Source: Atopobium sp.
Lineage (GTDB): Bacteria; Actinomycetota; Coriobacteriia; Coriobacteriales; Atopobiaceae
Assembly (NCBI GenBank): GCA_015258715.1
Contig: JABZHR010000016.1
Location: 1 to 22,196 of the forward strand
Length of the DNA: 22,196 bases
Direction of reading: 5' to 3'
The notes under the pieces are model-generated. The model saw only the letters and a list, made by a program, of their open reading frames with translations. It had not been told where the DNA came from and did no database searches. This document shows, piece by piece, positions 1 through 6,723 of the stretch (the stretch's first letter is position 1; each line of letters opens with the position of its first letter). A program made the position numbers and the translations under genes.

Positions 1-11
1 CAATAAAAGAA

Positions 12-43
12 AACGACCTTGTAGCACGCGCTGCAAGGTCGTT
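12..43. terminator. Bidirectional intrinsic terminator
   Basis: A 10-bp perfect stem (12-21 with 34-43, AACGACCTTG / CAAGGTCGTT) is extended inward by four further pairs, one of them G-U, around an ACGC loop. T-rich sequence follows on both strands: TTATTTGTT on plus, and TTCTTTTATTG when read on minus. It lies about 130 bases past the yjjW stop on the minus strand, so it probably ends the yjjI-yjjW transcript. It may also end a plus-strand gene to the left of the window. Confidence 0.75.
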
Positions 44-95
44 ATTTGTTGCAATGTAGAGGATGTGGACAACTGGCAAAAAACTAATGGTGCTG

Positions 96-165
96 GCGAG
101 AAACCCGTGCGAGCTGCGACTTGAATTGTAGCGAGAAACCCGTGTGAGTCGTGGTCCGCGCCGCA
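96..165. repeat. Two-unit 35-base direct repeat
   Basis: Two units start at 96 and 131, each opening with GCGAGAAACCCGTG followed by a looser GAG-rich tail. The 14-base string CTGGCGAGAAACCC at 93-106 recurs exactly in inverted orientation at 15865-15878, with partly matching flanks. The repeat lies between yjjW and its terminator. It is non-coding and its function is unknown. Confidence 0.6.
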
Positions 166-172
166 GCAGCAA

Positions 173-1057
173 CTAGCTGACGACAACCTCGCCAAAGCCC
201 AGGTTGCGGGCCTGCGACTCAATCGCTTGCATGCGCTTGTCGCTTGGAGAAGGGGAGTTCTCCATAGGTCCGCGCACGCCAAAGCGCCTGAACTTCATGA
301 GGCGAATGCGCGTCTGCCCGACCTTCTCGCCAAGTGTTGAAGCAATGCCGTCAACTGCGGCTTCGGCGTCGTTCCAGCCTTCGGTCACGATAACGCGAAC
401 CTCTTCAAGCTTGTTTTGCTCGGCCAAAAACGCAAGATTTTTGCGGACCGTGACGCCATTCTCGCCGGTCAGATGCTCAAACCACTGATCGTCCCAGGCT
501 TTAACGTCAAGCATGACGCCGCTCGAGAGGGCCAGCAGGTCGCGGTACTCAGTGAAGTCGATGGTGCCGTTTGAGTCGATGAGGCAGCTCAGGCCGGCCG
601 CGTTGCAGTAGCTGAAGAGTTCGTAGAGGAAGTCGGGACGGAGCATGCATTCGCCGCCTGACGTGGTGATTCCGCGGATGAACGGCATGTTGGAAATGCA
701 GCGGTCGGCCACCTCGCGCGCGCTGAGCAGCTCAATCTTTGGCGTGGACTTGTGCTGGCACACCTTGATGCAGTTGTCGCAGTTGATGCAGATGGAGTTG
801 TCCCACACAACTTTTCCGTCAGCCACAGACAGGGCGTGAGCTGGGCATGGCTTGACGCACGCCTGGCAGGAGATGCACTCCACCTGGGTCTCGGGGTTGT
901 GGCAGTAGGCGCAGCGAATGTTGCAGCCCTGCAGGAAGACGGCGGTTCGGCTTCCTGGGCCATCTACCAGCGAGAAGGGAATGATCTTGTTGACAGGAGC
1001 AACACACCCAGTTGGATGTGTTGCTCCCAAAGTTGTTTCTGTTGCAGTGAAGGTCAC
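173..1057 (-). CDS. yjjW: YjjW-family glycyl radical enzyme activase (radical SAM)
   Basis: This is the predicted cytosolic activase that would use S-adenosylmethionine and a [4Fe-4S] cluster to place the glycyl radical on YjjI. The 294-residue product has the radical-SAM CxxxCxxC motif at C45/C49/C52 within LQGCNIRCAYCHNPET. Two ferredoxin-type clusters follow (C61, C64, C67, C71 and C90, C93, C96, C100), then a GGE SAM-binding element at 134-136. The VNKIIPFSLVDGPGSR opening and the double ferredoxin insert are typical of YjjW. The gene starts 19 bases after the yjjI stop on the same strand, so the two are very likely co-transcribed. The start is a GTG with a weak AAGAG upstream. About 20 residues precede the usual family N-terminus and are encoded across a perfect inverted repeat, so the true start is uncertain; TTG at codon 10 is an alternative. 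Confidence 0.92.
   Translation of the reverse strand: MTFTATETTLGATHPTGCVAPVNKIIPFSLVDGPGSRTAVFLQGCNIRCAYCHNPETQVECISCQACVKPCPAHALSVADGKVVWDNSICINCDNCIKVCQHKSTPKIELLSAREVADRCISNMPFIRGITTSGGECMLRPDFLYELFSYCNAAGLSCLIDSNGTIDFTEYRDLLALSSGVMLDVKAWDDQWFEHLTGENGVTVRKNLAFLAEQNKLEEVRVIVTEGWNDAEAAVDGIASTLGEKVGQTRIRLMKFRRFGVRGPMENSPSPSDKRMQAIESQARNLGFGEVVVS
996..1027 (-). promoter_or_regulatory. Perfect hairpin at the 5' end of yjjW
   Basis: Positions 996-1006 (GGAGCAACACA) and 1017-1027 (TGTGTTGCTCC) form an 11-bp perfect inverted repeat with a 10-base loop. It lies inside the first codons of yjjW as called, just after the yjjI/yjjW junction. No T-run follows on the minus strand. It could lower yjjW translation or transcription relative to yjjI, since an activase is usually needed in smaller amounts than its enzyme. 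That role is inference. Confidence 0.55.
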
Positions 1058-1076
1058 GATTGCGCAGCTCTTCTCG

Positions 1077-2579
1077 CTAGTCGCTCATGCGAACCTTGCG
1101 GTCGGCAAGGTGGTTAGCGGTGAAGTTACCCAGGCCGTCGTGAGCGGTGTCCTGAAGAACAACGTCGCCAGACTGGAACTTCTTCATCTCGGAACGCTTA
1201 GCTAGGAAGCCAGTGATGCGGACCAGGTCACCCTCGGAGCTATAGAACGAGAGGTACTTGTCGTCGATGGAGAATGCGGCCTTGACCACGTCAACGACAG
1301 CGTCTGGGTTGCGCTCAGCGGTTGGCTCAGCTGGGAAGATGTCGGAGACACCGCTGTTGAAGAAGCGATGCATGCGAGCGCTGTGGCGAATGTGGTCGTA
1401 GAGATTTGCAGGCTCGTCGCCAACCTTGATGCGGACACCAGGGGTAACGCCCTGCTGATCGGAGAAGCCAGCCTGTGCGTGCAGAGTGAAGCGGCCGCCA
1501 AAGACCTCGGAGTAGACGGCGTCAAAGCTGTTGACCTGGTCGGCAATCTTGACCATGATCTGATCAGCTAGTTCGTTGGCCTCGTCATCCTTGCCGTAAG
1601 TGCGGCTGCTGTCAAGATGCAGCAGCTCAGCGACGCACTCGCTCATGCCGGCAACGCCAAACATGCCGCAGAAGCGCTCGCGAGAAATGAGGCCTTCCTG
1701 AGCCAGGAAGCTGGTCTCAAAGAAGTTGGAATCCTCAACAATAAAGCGGACGCGCTCGTTCATGAAGTTCAGAACCTCGCCAGTTGCGGTTGGCAGCAGG
1801 TTGTTCATGAAGTCGTCAACGTTGGTTGCAAGTTTTGCAAGGCCAGGGAGAAGTACGCGGCTCAAAGTGTAAGCGCCGCCGCCCATAGGAAGGACGTTGT
1901 AGCAGCTTACGACGGTGTACTCGCCAGGGTAGGTCTCTTTGTGGATGCGGTGGTTAGCAAAAGCAGGGTTGGAGCATACCATGGTGGTCTTGACTGCCAG
2001 GCGCATGAACTCGTCGGAGGTTAACTCTGGATCGTACTTGAGGGTGAAGTTTGGAACGGCGTTCATGAGCTCGCGGTCGACCTCGAGCAGCAGTCTACCT
2101 GCGCGAGTGTCCTCTGGACCAATGTTTGCGTGGCAGTAACCACTAGCAACGGTGCGGTCAATGTGGTTCAGGAAGCGGCGCAGACGAGGCTTAATCTCTG
2201 CGTCGGTCATGCCCTCCAGGAATGGATCAATGATCTTGTCCAGCTGGCCAACGTAGACAGGGCGGCTGGTAACGGAAGGAACGTTGTCGTAGAGAGCAGC
2301 AAGGCCCCAGAGCAGGTCATCAAGGGTCTCTGGCTTGTCAAAGCGCAAAAACTCGGAACCGTTCTGAGCAAACACCTGGTAGTCAGGGCAGATGTAGCGA
2401 GGACGGTAAGGAGCGTTGCCCTCACACATGTCGTCAAGCGCGTGAGCTGCAAAAAGACGATCAAACTCAGCGGTCGTCTTAATAGGATGTTCGGAGTTCT
2501 CGGCAGCCTGAGCCAGGTGCAGAACCTTCTGCTTGTACGAGAGGTTGTCGGAAGTAATAATGTCCATGAACTCGCTCAT
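1077..2579 (-). CDS. yjjI: YjjI-family glycyl radical enzyme (DUF3029)
   Basis: The 500-residue protein is the usual length for YjjI glycyl radical enzymes. The radical glycine is G457 in RITGF (454-458), equivalent to the RVTGY motif near the C-terminus of E. coli YjjI as I remember it. The candidate active-site cysteine is C226 in VVSCYNVLPMGGG, a segment also closely similar to the E. coli protein. The rest aligns by eye along its length (PRYICPDY, PSVTSRPVYVGQLD, HANIGPEDT, GVSDIF). I know of no firmly established physiological substrate for the family. The enzyme would be cytosolic and oxygen-sensitive. The ATG start has AAGGAG 6 bases upstream. The activase follows 19 bases downstream and a Crp/Fnr-type regulator lies 165 bases upstream on the same strand. 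No strong promoter is visible in 2580-2744, so co-transcription with the regulator is possible. Confidence 0.93.
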   Translation of the reverse strand: MSEFMDIITSDNLSYKQKVLHLAQAAENSEHPIKTTAEFDRLFAAHALDDMCEGNAPYRPRYICPDYQVFAQNGSEFLRFDKPETLDDLLWGLAALYDNVPSVTSRPVYVGQLDKIIDPFLEGMTDAEIKPRLRRFLNHIDRTVASGYCHANIGPEDTRAGRLLLEVDRELMNAVPNFTLKYDPELTSDEFMRLAVKTTMVCSNPAFANHRIHKETYPGEYTVVSCYNVLPMGGGAYTLSRVLLPGLAKLATNVDDFMNNLLPTATGEVLNFMNERVRFIVEDSNFFETSFLAQEGLISRERFCGMFGVAGMSECVAELLHLDSSRTYGKDDEANELADQIMVKIADQVNSFDAVYSEVFGGRFTLHAQAGFSDQQGVTPGVRIKVGDEPANLYDHIRHSARMHRFFNSGVSDIFPAEPTAERNPDAVVDVVKAAFSIDDKYLSFYSSEGDLVRITGFLAKRSEMKKFQSGDVVLQDTAHDGLGNFTANHLADRKVRMSD

Positions 2580-2744
2580 TAGTGCTCCTTACGTTTATCC
2601 TGCAAAAACAGGGTTGTGATTACGACGGATACGTCGGTCGTTCCAGGTGCGGCGCGGCGCGAGAAGCGCGTCATGCCAGGTGGGTCGCGCAGTGCTCGGG
2701 GCGAGAAGAACGGTCTTGCCCAAGCGTTGTGCCAGGTACAGAGG

Positions 2745-3476
2745 TTAGTCCAGAAGGTGGGATTCTCCCTCGTGTTTCATTGCGTCATCGAGGCGCTGGA
2801 ACTGCCTCTCGGTAATGACAATCTTGCCGTGCTGAACAGAAACCATGCCCCTCTCCTTAAGCTCGTCGATGCCGCGGGCAACAGTTTTTGTGCTGGTACC
2901 AATCTTGTCTGCCAGCTCTTGCCTGGTCAGACGCACCGTAAACGGCCACTCAACAACTCCGCGGTGAATCTGGTCGCGCGTCAGCTCGCTGAGCATGTAC
3001 ATCAGACGCTTAGTTCCGCTCCAGGTCAGCAGGCTGCGCTCGTAGCCGGACTGACGCGTGAGGTTCTTGATAATCCAGCGCGAGCGGGTAAGAAGAGCCT
3101 CGGGGTCCGAACGAATCCACTGCAGGTAGTCCTCGCGCGGAACCGAAATAAACTCGCAGCCAGAAGTTGCGGTGAGCGATCCCAGATAAAACGGACTCTC
3201 GCTGATAACTTCCATCTCGCCGAAAGCAACAGGAGCGCGATACTCGTCAATAACGTACGTGCTACCTGCGGAATTGTGCGACGTGGTGCGCACGGTGCCG
3301 CGGCACAGAATGTACACGTTATCAACGCGGTCCAGCATGTGGACAAGGGTCTGTCCGGAGTTAAGACGAATCTGCCTACAATGAGAAAGACGATTAGCAG
3401 GAACGCGAGAAGCCCATTTGATGATCTTCTTGCGAACGTCAGAATCAAGACTATCAAGGTAGGTTAGGACGTTCAC
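2745..3476 (-). CDS. Crp/Fnr-family transcriptional regulator
   Basis: With a GTG start at 3476 the product is 243 residues, normal for the family. GAGGT lies 5 bases before this GTG. An open frame continues 54 codons further upstream, but that stretch is low-complexity and unlike the family. An N-terminal cyclic-nucleotide-binding-like beta roll (about 30-130; ILCRGTV, FGEMEVISESPFYLGSL) is followed by a dimer helix and a C-terminal winged helix (LTRQELADKIGTSTKTVARGIDEL). The cAMP-contacting Arg-Ser pair of CRP is not apparent, and the N-terminal cysteine cluster of FNR is absent (only three scattered Cys). The ligand is therefore unknown. Its position directly upstream of yjjI suggests that it controls yjjI-yjjW and perhaps the neighbouring nucleoside genes; this is inference. 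Confidence 0.88.
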   Translation of the reverse strand: MNVLTYLDSLDSDVRKKIIKWASRVPANRLSHCRQIRLNSGQTLVHMLDRVDNVYILCRGTVRTTSHNSAGSTYVIDEYRAPVAFGEMEVISESPFYLGSLTATSGCEFISVPREDYLQWIRSDPEALLTRSRWIIKNLTRQSGYERSLLTWSGTKRLMYMLSELTRDQIHRGVVEWPFTVRLTRQELADKIGTSTKTVARGIDELKERGMVSVQHGKIVITERQFQRLDDAMKHEGESHLLD

Positions 3477-3542
3477 ACGAGACCTCGCTGTTCTTGTTTC
3501 GTAAGTCCTCTTTACAGGACAGTTTCGGCTTAAGTTTGAGTA

Positions 3543-3570
3543 ATTGTACCTGCTAGCAAAAATAAAAATA
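3543..3570 (-). promoter_or_regulatory. Possible promoter of the Crp/Fnr-type gene
   Basis: Read on minus, TACAAT (plus 3543-3548) makes a good -10 element. The sequence upstream of it is T/A-rich (TTATTT about 17 bases away) and is only a poor -35. The 5' leader would be about 60 bases. This is a weak call based on the -10 element alone. Confidence 0.3.
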
Positions 3571-3694
3571 AGGACTTTTGTCCACTTTTTGAGACAATTT
3601 TCTTGAACGATTTCGGGCTGCGATTGGGTCGCGGCCAACCAGCGTCCAACCAGCGGTCAAGCTGCTGCAAGACATAAAAAGCCCCCACATCAAA

Positions 3695-3740
3695 TGAACT
3701 GCCTCCCATTTCTTTGACACGAGAAATAGGAGTCAGTTCA
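3695..3740. mobile_element. 46-base TIR-only mini-element, copy 1
   Basis: The left arm TGAACTGCCTCCCATTTCTT (3695-3714) and the right arm (3721-3740) are inverted repeats with three mismatches around a 6-base centre. The element begins TG and ends CA, as IS3-type ends do, and is flanked by AAA on both sides (3692-3694 and 3741-3743), which could be a 3-bp target duplication. The arm is the exact 20-base reverse complement of the right arm of copy 2 at 4127-4146. It has no coding content. Confidence 0.55.
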
Positions 3741-3741
3741 A

Positions 3742-3872
3742 AACACACCTAAGTCGGATAATCTGTCAAAAAGACGTATACATGACGCCGAAAATGGCTA
3801 AAACGTGCAGATTATCTTCATTTGATGTGTAATATGCCCGCAATTGTGCAGAATATCTGTCATAGGTGTGTT
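3742..3872. repeat. Inverted repeat bracketing three GCAGATTATCT-like motifs
   Basis: AACACACCTA (3742-3751) and TAGGTGTGTT (3863-3872) are perfect 10-base inverted repeats. Between them are three related motifs in the same orientation: CGGATAATCTGTCA (3755-3768), GTGCAGATTATCTTCA (3805-3820) and GTGCAGAATATCTGTCA (3846-3862). They are spaced about 41-50 bases apart. They could be protein-binding sites or the remains of an inserted element. No gene starts immediately beside them. Confidence 0.45.
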
Positions 3873-4100
3873 CCTTAGAAGCGGAATTTACCTATAGTTA
3901 GATTTTTTATATTTCTCTATTCATTTTCAAGCATATTAGATGAAGTTTATGCATAGAGATGTATATCAGGTAGTGCGACCGCCTAGCTGCCTGGCTATCT
4001 TGATTAGAAACATGTCAATTCTTCAGCAAAACCTACCAAAGCTGCGCTATTTTGTGCGCCAGGCCTAAAAGCCGGCGCTAACACGCTACAAAATCGCATA

Positions 4101-4146
4101 TGAATTACCTCCCATTTCTTATATCCAAGAAATGGGAGGCAGTTCA
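4101..4146. mobile_element. 46-base TIR-only mini-element, copy 2
   Basis: The left arm is 4101-4120, the centre ATATCC, and the right arm AAGAAATGGGAGGCAGTTCA is 4127-4146, with two mismatches between arms. The ends are TG and CA. The flanks are ATA and AAA, so a target duplication is not clear here. The right flank (AAACGACG) resembles that of copy 1 (AAACACAC). The ends match copy 1, making the two elements members of one family about 400 bases apart. Confidence 0.55.
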
Positions 4147-4233
4147 AAACGACGTAGAGGCCAAAAGAAATGCGATGCTTACGCGGCGTTCGCACGTGTA
4201 CTTGCGTGGTGCTTACGCAGTGCGTACGCGTGC

Positions 4234-5160
4234 TTACTTGCGGTTGCAGACCTCTGCAGCAACCTTTGCGCCAAGAGCAACGTTGTTAAAGACCAGCTGA
4301 ATGTTGGACTCAAGGGAGTTGTTGCCAGTAATCTCAGCAACCTTTGCAAGCAGGAATGGTGTGGACTCCTTGCCGTGGATGCCGTTTGCCTCTGCCTCTG
4401 CAAGGGCCTTCTCGATAGCTGCGTCGATGATGTCCTTATCCATTGCATACTGCTCAGGAATTGGGTTGGTAACCAGAAGGCCGCTGTTCATGCCAATCTG
4501 CTGCTGGGTAGTAAAGATCTCAGCCAGCTCAGCAGGGGAGTCAACGCGGTAGTCAACGCTAAAGCCGCTCTTGCGAGTGTAGAACGCAGGAAGCTCCTCG
4601 GTCTGGTAACCAAGCACAGGAACGCCCTTAGTCTCCAGGTACTCAAGGGTAAGGCCAAGGTCAAGAATGGACTTTGCGCCAGCGCAAATGACCATAACAG
4701 GAGTCTGTGCAAGCTCCTCGAGGTCAGCGGAGATGTCCATGGTGGTCTCAGCGCCACGGTGAACGCCACCAATGCCGCCTGTTGCAAAGACGTCGATGCC
4801 TGCCATGTGAGCAATCATCATGGTAGTGGTGACGGTAGTTGCACCGTCCTTCTTCTCAGCGATGATAACAGGGAGGTCGCGGCGGCTGACCTTAGCAACC
4901 TCGCGGCCCTTCTTGCCCAGGTAATCAATCTCGTCAGCAGAAAGGCCGGCACGCATCTGGCCGTTAATAATAGCGATAGTTGCAGGAATTGCACCGTTGT
5001 CGCGGATAATCTGCTCAACCTTCAGAGCGGTCTCGACGTTCTGTGGGTAAGGCATACCGTGAGAAATGATGGTGGACTCCAGAGCTACAACAGGCTTGTT
5101 CTGCTCGAGAGCCTCTTTGACCTCGTCAGATACAACGAGAAAATCCTTCAGGTTAGACAT
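4234..5160 (-). CDS. psuG: Pseudouridine-5'-phosphate glycosidase
   Basis: The enzyme splits pseudouridine 5'-phosphate into uracil and ribose 5-phosphate in the cytosol, breaking a C-C glycosidic bond. The 308-residue product is full length. It carries the family's ALESTIISHGMPYPQN opening with E28, the metal-site region around D146 (SADLEEL) and the catalytic lysine K163 in CAGAKSILDL. All three are offset by 3 from E. coli E31, D149 and K166. The ATG start has GGAG 5 bases upstream. It lies 73 bases downstream of the kinase gene on the same strand, the expected order of kinase then glycosidase. No clear intrinsic terminator follows. Confidence 0.96.
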   Translation of the reverse strand: MSNLKDFLVVSDEVKEALEQNKPVVALESTIISHGMPYPQNVETALKVEQIIRDNGAIPATIAIINGQMRAGLSADEIDYLGKKGREVAKVSRRDLPVIIAEKKDGATTVTTTMMIAHMAGIDVFATGGIGGVHRGAETTMDISADLEELAQTPVMVICAGAKSILDLGLTLEYLETKGVPVLGYQTEELPAFYTRKSGFSVDYRVDSPAELAEIFTTQQQIGMNSGLLVTNPIPEQYAMDKDIIDAAIEKALAEAEANGIHGKESTPFLLAKVAEITGNNSLESNIQLVFNNVALGAKVAAEVCNRK

Positions 5161-5199
5161 ATATACTCCAATCGTAAACGACTAATGGAACCGAAAGTA

Positions 5200-5235
5200 G
5201 TGCCGCGCAGACACGCTGTGCCGTGCAGACGCGCT
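5200..5235. repeat. Tandem 18-base duplication at the psuK/psuG junction
   Basis: Positions 5200-5217 and 5218-5235 are near-identical 18-base units (GTGCCGCGCAGACACGCT and a copy with two changes). The second copy runs into the psuK stop codon. It looks like a slippage duplication. It lies within the psuK-psuG transcript, between the two genes. Confidence 0.6.
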
Positions 5236-6316
5236 AAATACCTGCGCGCTTGATGACCTCATCAACGTTGAGTTGTTCGTTGATAGTATTCTCACCTTCA
5301 ACGGCCATGGTGGAAGCAGCCAAACCTACCAGGCCGGTCTGCTCAAGTGTCATGCCTTGAGTATATGCCCAGGTAATTCCCGCCATCATGGCATCTCCTG
5401 CGCCTGTCATGTTGACCAGCTTTGCAGGAAGCAGTGGCAAGCGGACGGTCTTCTCGTGATCAGCGCAAAGAAGGCCCTTCTCGCCAAGAGAGATAAACAC
5501 GCGCTTAAGTCCCGTTGCAAGTAGCTCCTGAGCTGCTGCATTAAGGGACTTGTCGTCGGTGATCTTGATGCCCGAGAGCATCTCGGCCTCAAGGTGATTT
5601 GGCTTGAGCGTGTGAATCCTGCCCAAGACCCTCTTGAGCTTCTGTGCCTTGATGGAAGAAACGGGATCGCAGAAGATGGGGCAGGTCACGTTCTTGGCAA
5701 TGAACTCGATGGTCTGCTGAGGCAGGTTGGTATCAATCACGCAAGCTGCGGCGTGCTGGATAACATCCAGGCGCTCCTCGATGCGCTCGGGGGTGACATA
5801 CTCGTAAATCTGCATGTCATTGATGGCTTCCTGCATCTCACCGTGCTCGTCCATGATGAAAAGGTAGGTGGAAGTGGAAGCGCCCGGCACAGTAATTGAA
5901 GCGTCGATGTCAATGCCGCAATCCAGGCAACCCTCTTTGAGCTCGCGTGCACGATAGTCCTCGCCAAAGGCGGTGAGCAGACGAACGTCGCTGTCGAGAA
6001 GGGCCAGGTTGTGTGCAACATTTCTGCCAACGCCACCAAAGGACATGGTGACTTTGCCAGGGTTTGAATCTCCTGCCACAAGGGAAGTATCTGGGCGACC
6101 AGCAATATCCATGTTGGCGGCACCAATCACAATAAAGTAGGGACGTTCGCTCAGAATGTAGCGGCGGCCCAGAATTGCGCCCTTTGCAGTAAGGTTTGAG
6201 ATATGAACCGAAACAGAAGAACGCGAGATACCTGCGCGTTCTGCAATTTCCTTCTGAGTAATGGAAGGCTGCTCTTTGATCCAGTTGAAAATCATCTGTT
6301 CTCGATTGGTGAGCAT
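5234..6316 (-). CDS. psuK: PfkB-family pseudouridine kinase with N-terminal winged helix
   Basis: The likely reaction is ATP-dependent phosphorylation of pseudouridine to the 5'-phosphate, which PsuG then cleaves. Residues 1-60 form a MarR/Lrp-like winged helix (QKEIAERAGISRSSVSVHISNL). Residues from about 64 on form a PfkB kinase with GAANMDIAGRPD, GGVGRNVAHNLALL and the anion-hole motif TGAGD ending at catalytic D308. At 360 residues it matches the HTH-PfkB architecture of E. coli YeiI rather than the shorter PsuK (YeiC), so another nucleoside substrate cannot be excluded; the psuG neighbour favours pseudouridine. The ATG at 6316 is chosen because AGGAGG lies 4 bases upstream. A TTG 18 bases earlier also keeps the frame but lies upstream of that ribosome site. 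The DNA-binding domain suggests that it also acts as a local regulator. Confidence 0.88.
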   Translation of the reverse strand: MLTNREQMIFNWIKEQPSITQKEIAERAGISRSSVSVHISNLTAKGAILGRRYILSERPYFIVIGAANMDIAGRPDTSLVAGDSNPGKVTMSFGGVGRNVAHNLALLDSDVRLLTAFGEDYRARELKEGCLDCGIDIDASITVPGASTSTYLFIMDEHGEMQEAINDMQIYEYVTPERIEERLDVIQHAAACVIDTNLPQQTIEFIAKNVTCPIFCDPVSSIKAQKLKRVLGRIHTLKPNHLEAEMLSGIKITDDKSLNAAAQELLATGLKRVFISLGEKGLLCADHEKTVRLPLLPAKLVNMTGAGDAMMAGITWAYTQGMTLEQTGLVGLAASTMAVEGENTINEQLNVDEVIKRAGI

Positions 6317-6347
6317 CAGGCCTCCTAGCAGCAAAAATAGAATCCGA

Positions 6348-6411
6348 CTAAACAGGTGCTTATATAAAACTTCTAAACAGGTGCTTATCTTATTTAAGCT
6401 AGTGCTTAAAT
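6348..6411. promoter_or_regulatory. Candidate operator: two direct repeats and a palindrome
   Basis: CTAAACAGGTGCTTAT occurs exactly at 6348-6363 and 6373-6388 (25-base spacing). A third related site at 6392-6411 is a perfect inverted repeat, ATTTAAGC-TAGT-GCTTAAAT. All share AG(G/C)TGCTTA or AGTGCTTA. The cluster lies 30-95 bases upstream of psuK in the divergent psuK/deoB intergenic region and overlaps AT-rich sequence (TTATATAA) that could be the psuK -10. This placement fits a repressor site, possibly bound by the winged helix of the kinase itself. Confidence 0.55.
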
Positions 6412-6545
6412 CTTGCTTTGGACAACGATAAGACAGCAGCTAGAGTCTGTAAAGAATGAATTCATTAAATTTTTCCCTGGTGAGCTCAACGATTTTCTCG
6501 CCACATTGGTTTTACCTGCTTGATTTTTCTAAGCATTTGCTGCGT

Positions 6546-6578
6546 ACCGTTTACAGAATTTTAGTATCTGCAAACGGT
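6546..6578. promoter_or_regulatory. Imperfect 33-base inverted repeat upstream of deoB
   Basis: ACCGTTT (6546-6552) pairs with AAACGGT (6572-6578), and CAGA (6554-6557) pairs with TCTG (6567-6570), with one mismatch between the blocks and a 9-base AT-rich centre. It lies about 25 bases upstream of the putative deoB -35. It could be an activator or repressor site; no specific regulator is recognised. Confidence 0.4.
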
Positions 6579-6601
6579 TGTATCGTGAAAATCTCTTTAA
6601 A

Positions 6602-6631
6602 TTGGGCGTCGGCGTTATGCAACTGTAATAA
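6602..6631 (+). promoter_or_regulatory. Probable deoB operon promoter
   Basis: TTGGGC (6602-6607) and TAATAA (6626-6631, preceded by TG) are separated by 18 bases and followed by AT-rich sequence. The start site would give a leader of about 85 bases before the deoB ATG. This is the best sigma-70-like match in the intergenic region on the plus strand. Confidence 0.45.
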
Positions 6632-6723
6632 TATATTTAATGAATAGTAATGACTCGTCCACATAAGTTAGCTTGCGTATGTATCGTGCGCAGATGCTTG
6701 TTTCGGACGTTTTAGGAGGTAGA

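Larger units (their letters stand above)
3477..4233. other. 757-base non-coding region with several inverted repeats
   Basis: No convincing gene is found between the regulator start and the psuG stop. Short open frames here run through the hairpins and lack ribosome sites. The region holds a possible promoter for the regulator (3543-3548), two TIR-like hairpins, a bracketed set of three short repeats (3742-3872), an AT-rich tract (about 3880-3960), and an imperfect hairpin at 4049-4094 (ATTTTGT / ACAAAAT outside, GCGCCAGGC / GCCGGCGC inside). Degenerate GCTTACGC repeats sit just past the psuG stop. None of the hairpins has a proper T-tail for psuG termination. Confidence 0.7.

Noticed and set aside
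2580..2744. FNR-type box (TTGAT-N4-ATCAA) upstream of yjjI
   Set aside because: No acceptable match was found; only short GC-rich stems and GGCGAGAAG-like strings are present.
3477..3638. 54-codon N-terminal extension of the Crp/Fnr-type regulator
   Set aside because: It covers the likely promoter, does not look like the family N-terminus, and GAGGT correctly precedes the GTG at 3476.
3530..3748. Small minus-strand open frame upstream of the Crp/Fnr-type gene, and similar frames around 4004-4300
   Set aside because: They run through the 46-base hairpins and have no ribosome-binding site; their similar peptides (such as MGGSS) come from the repeated DNA.
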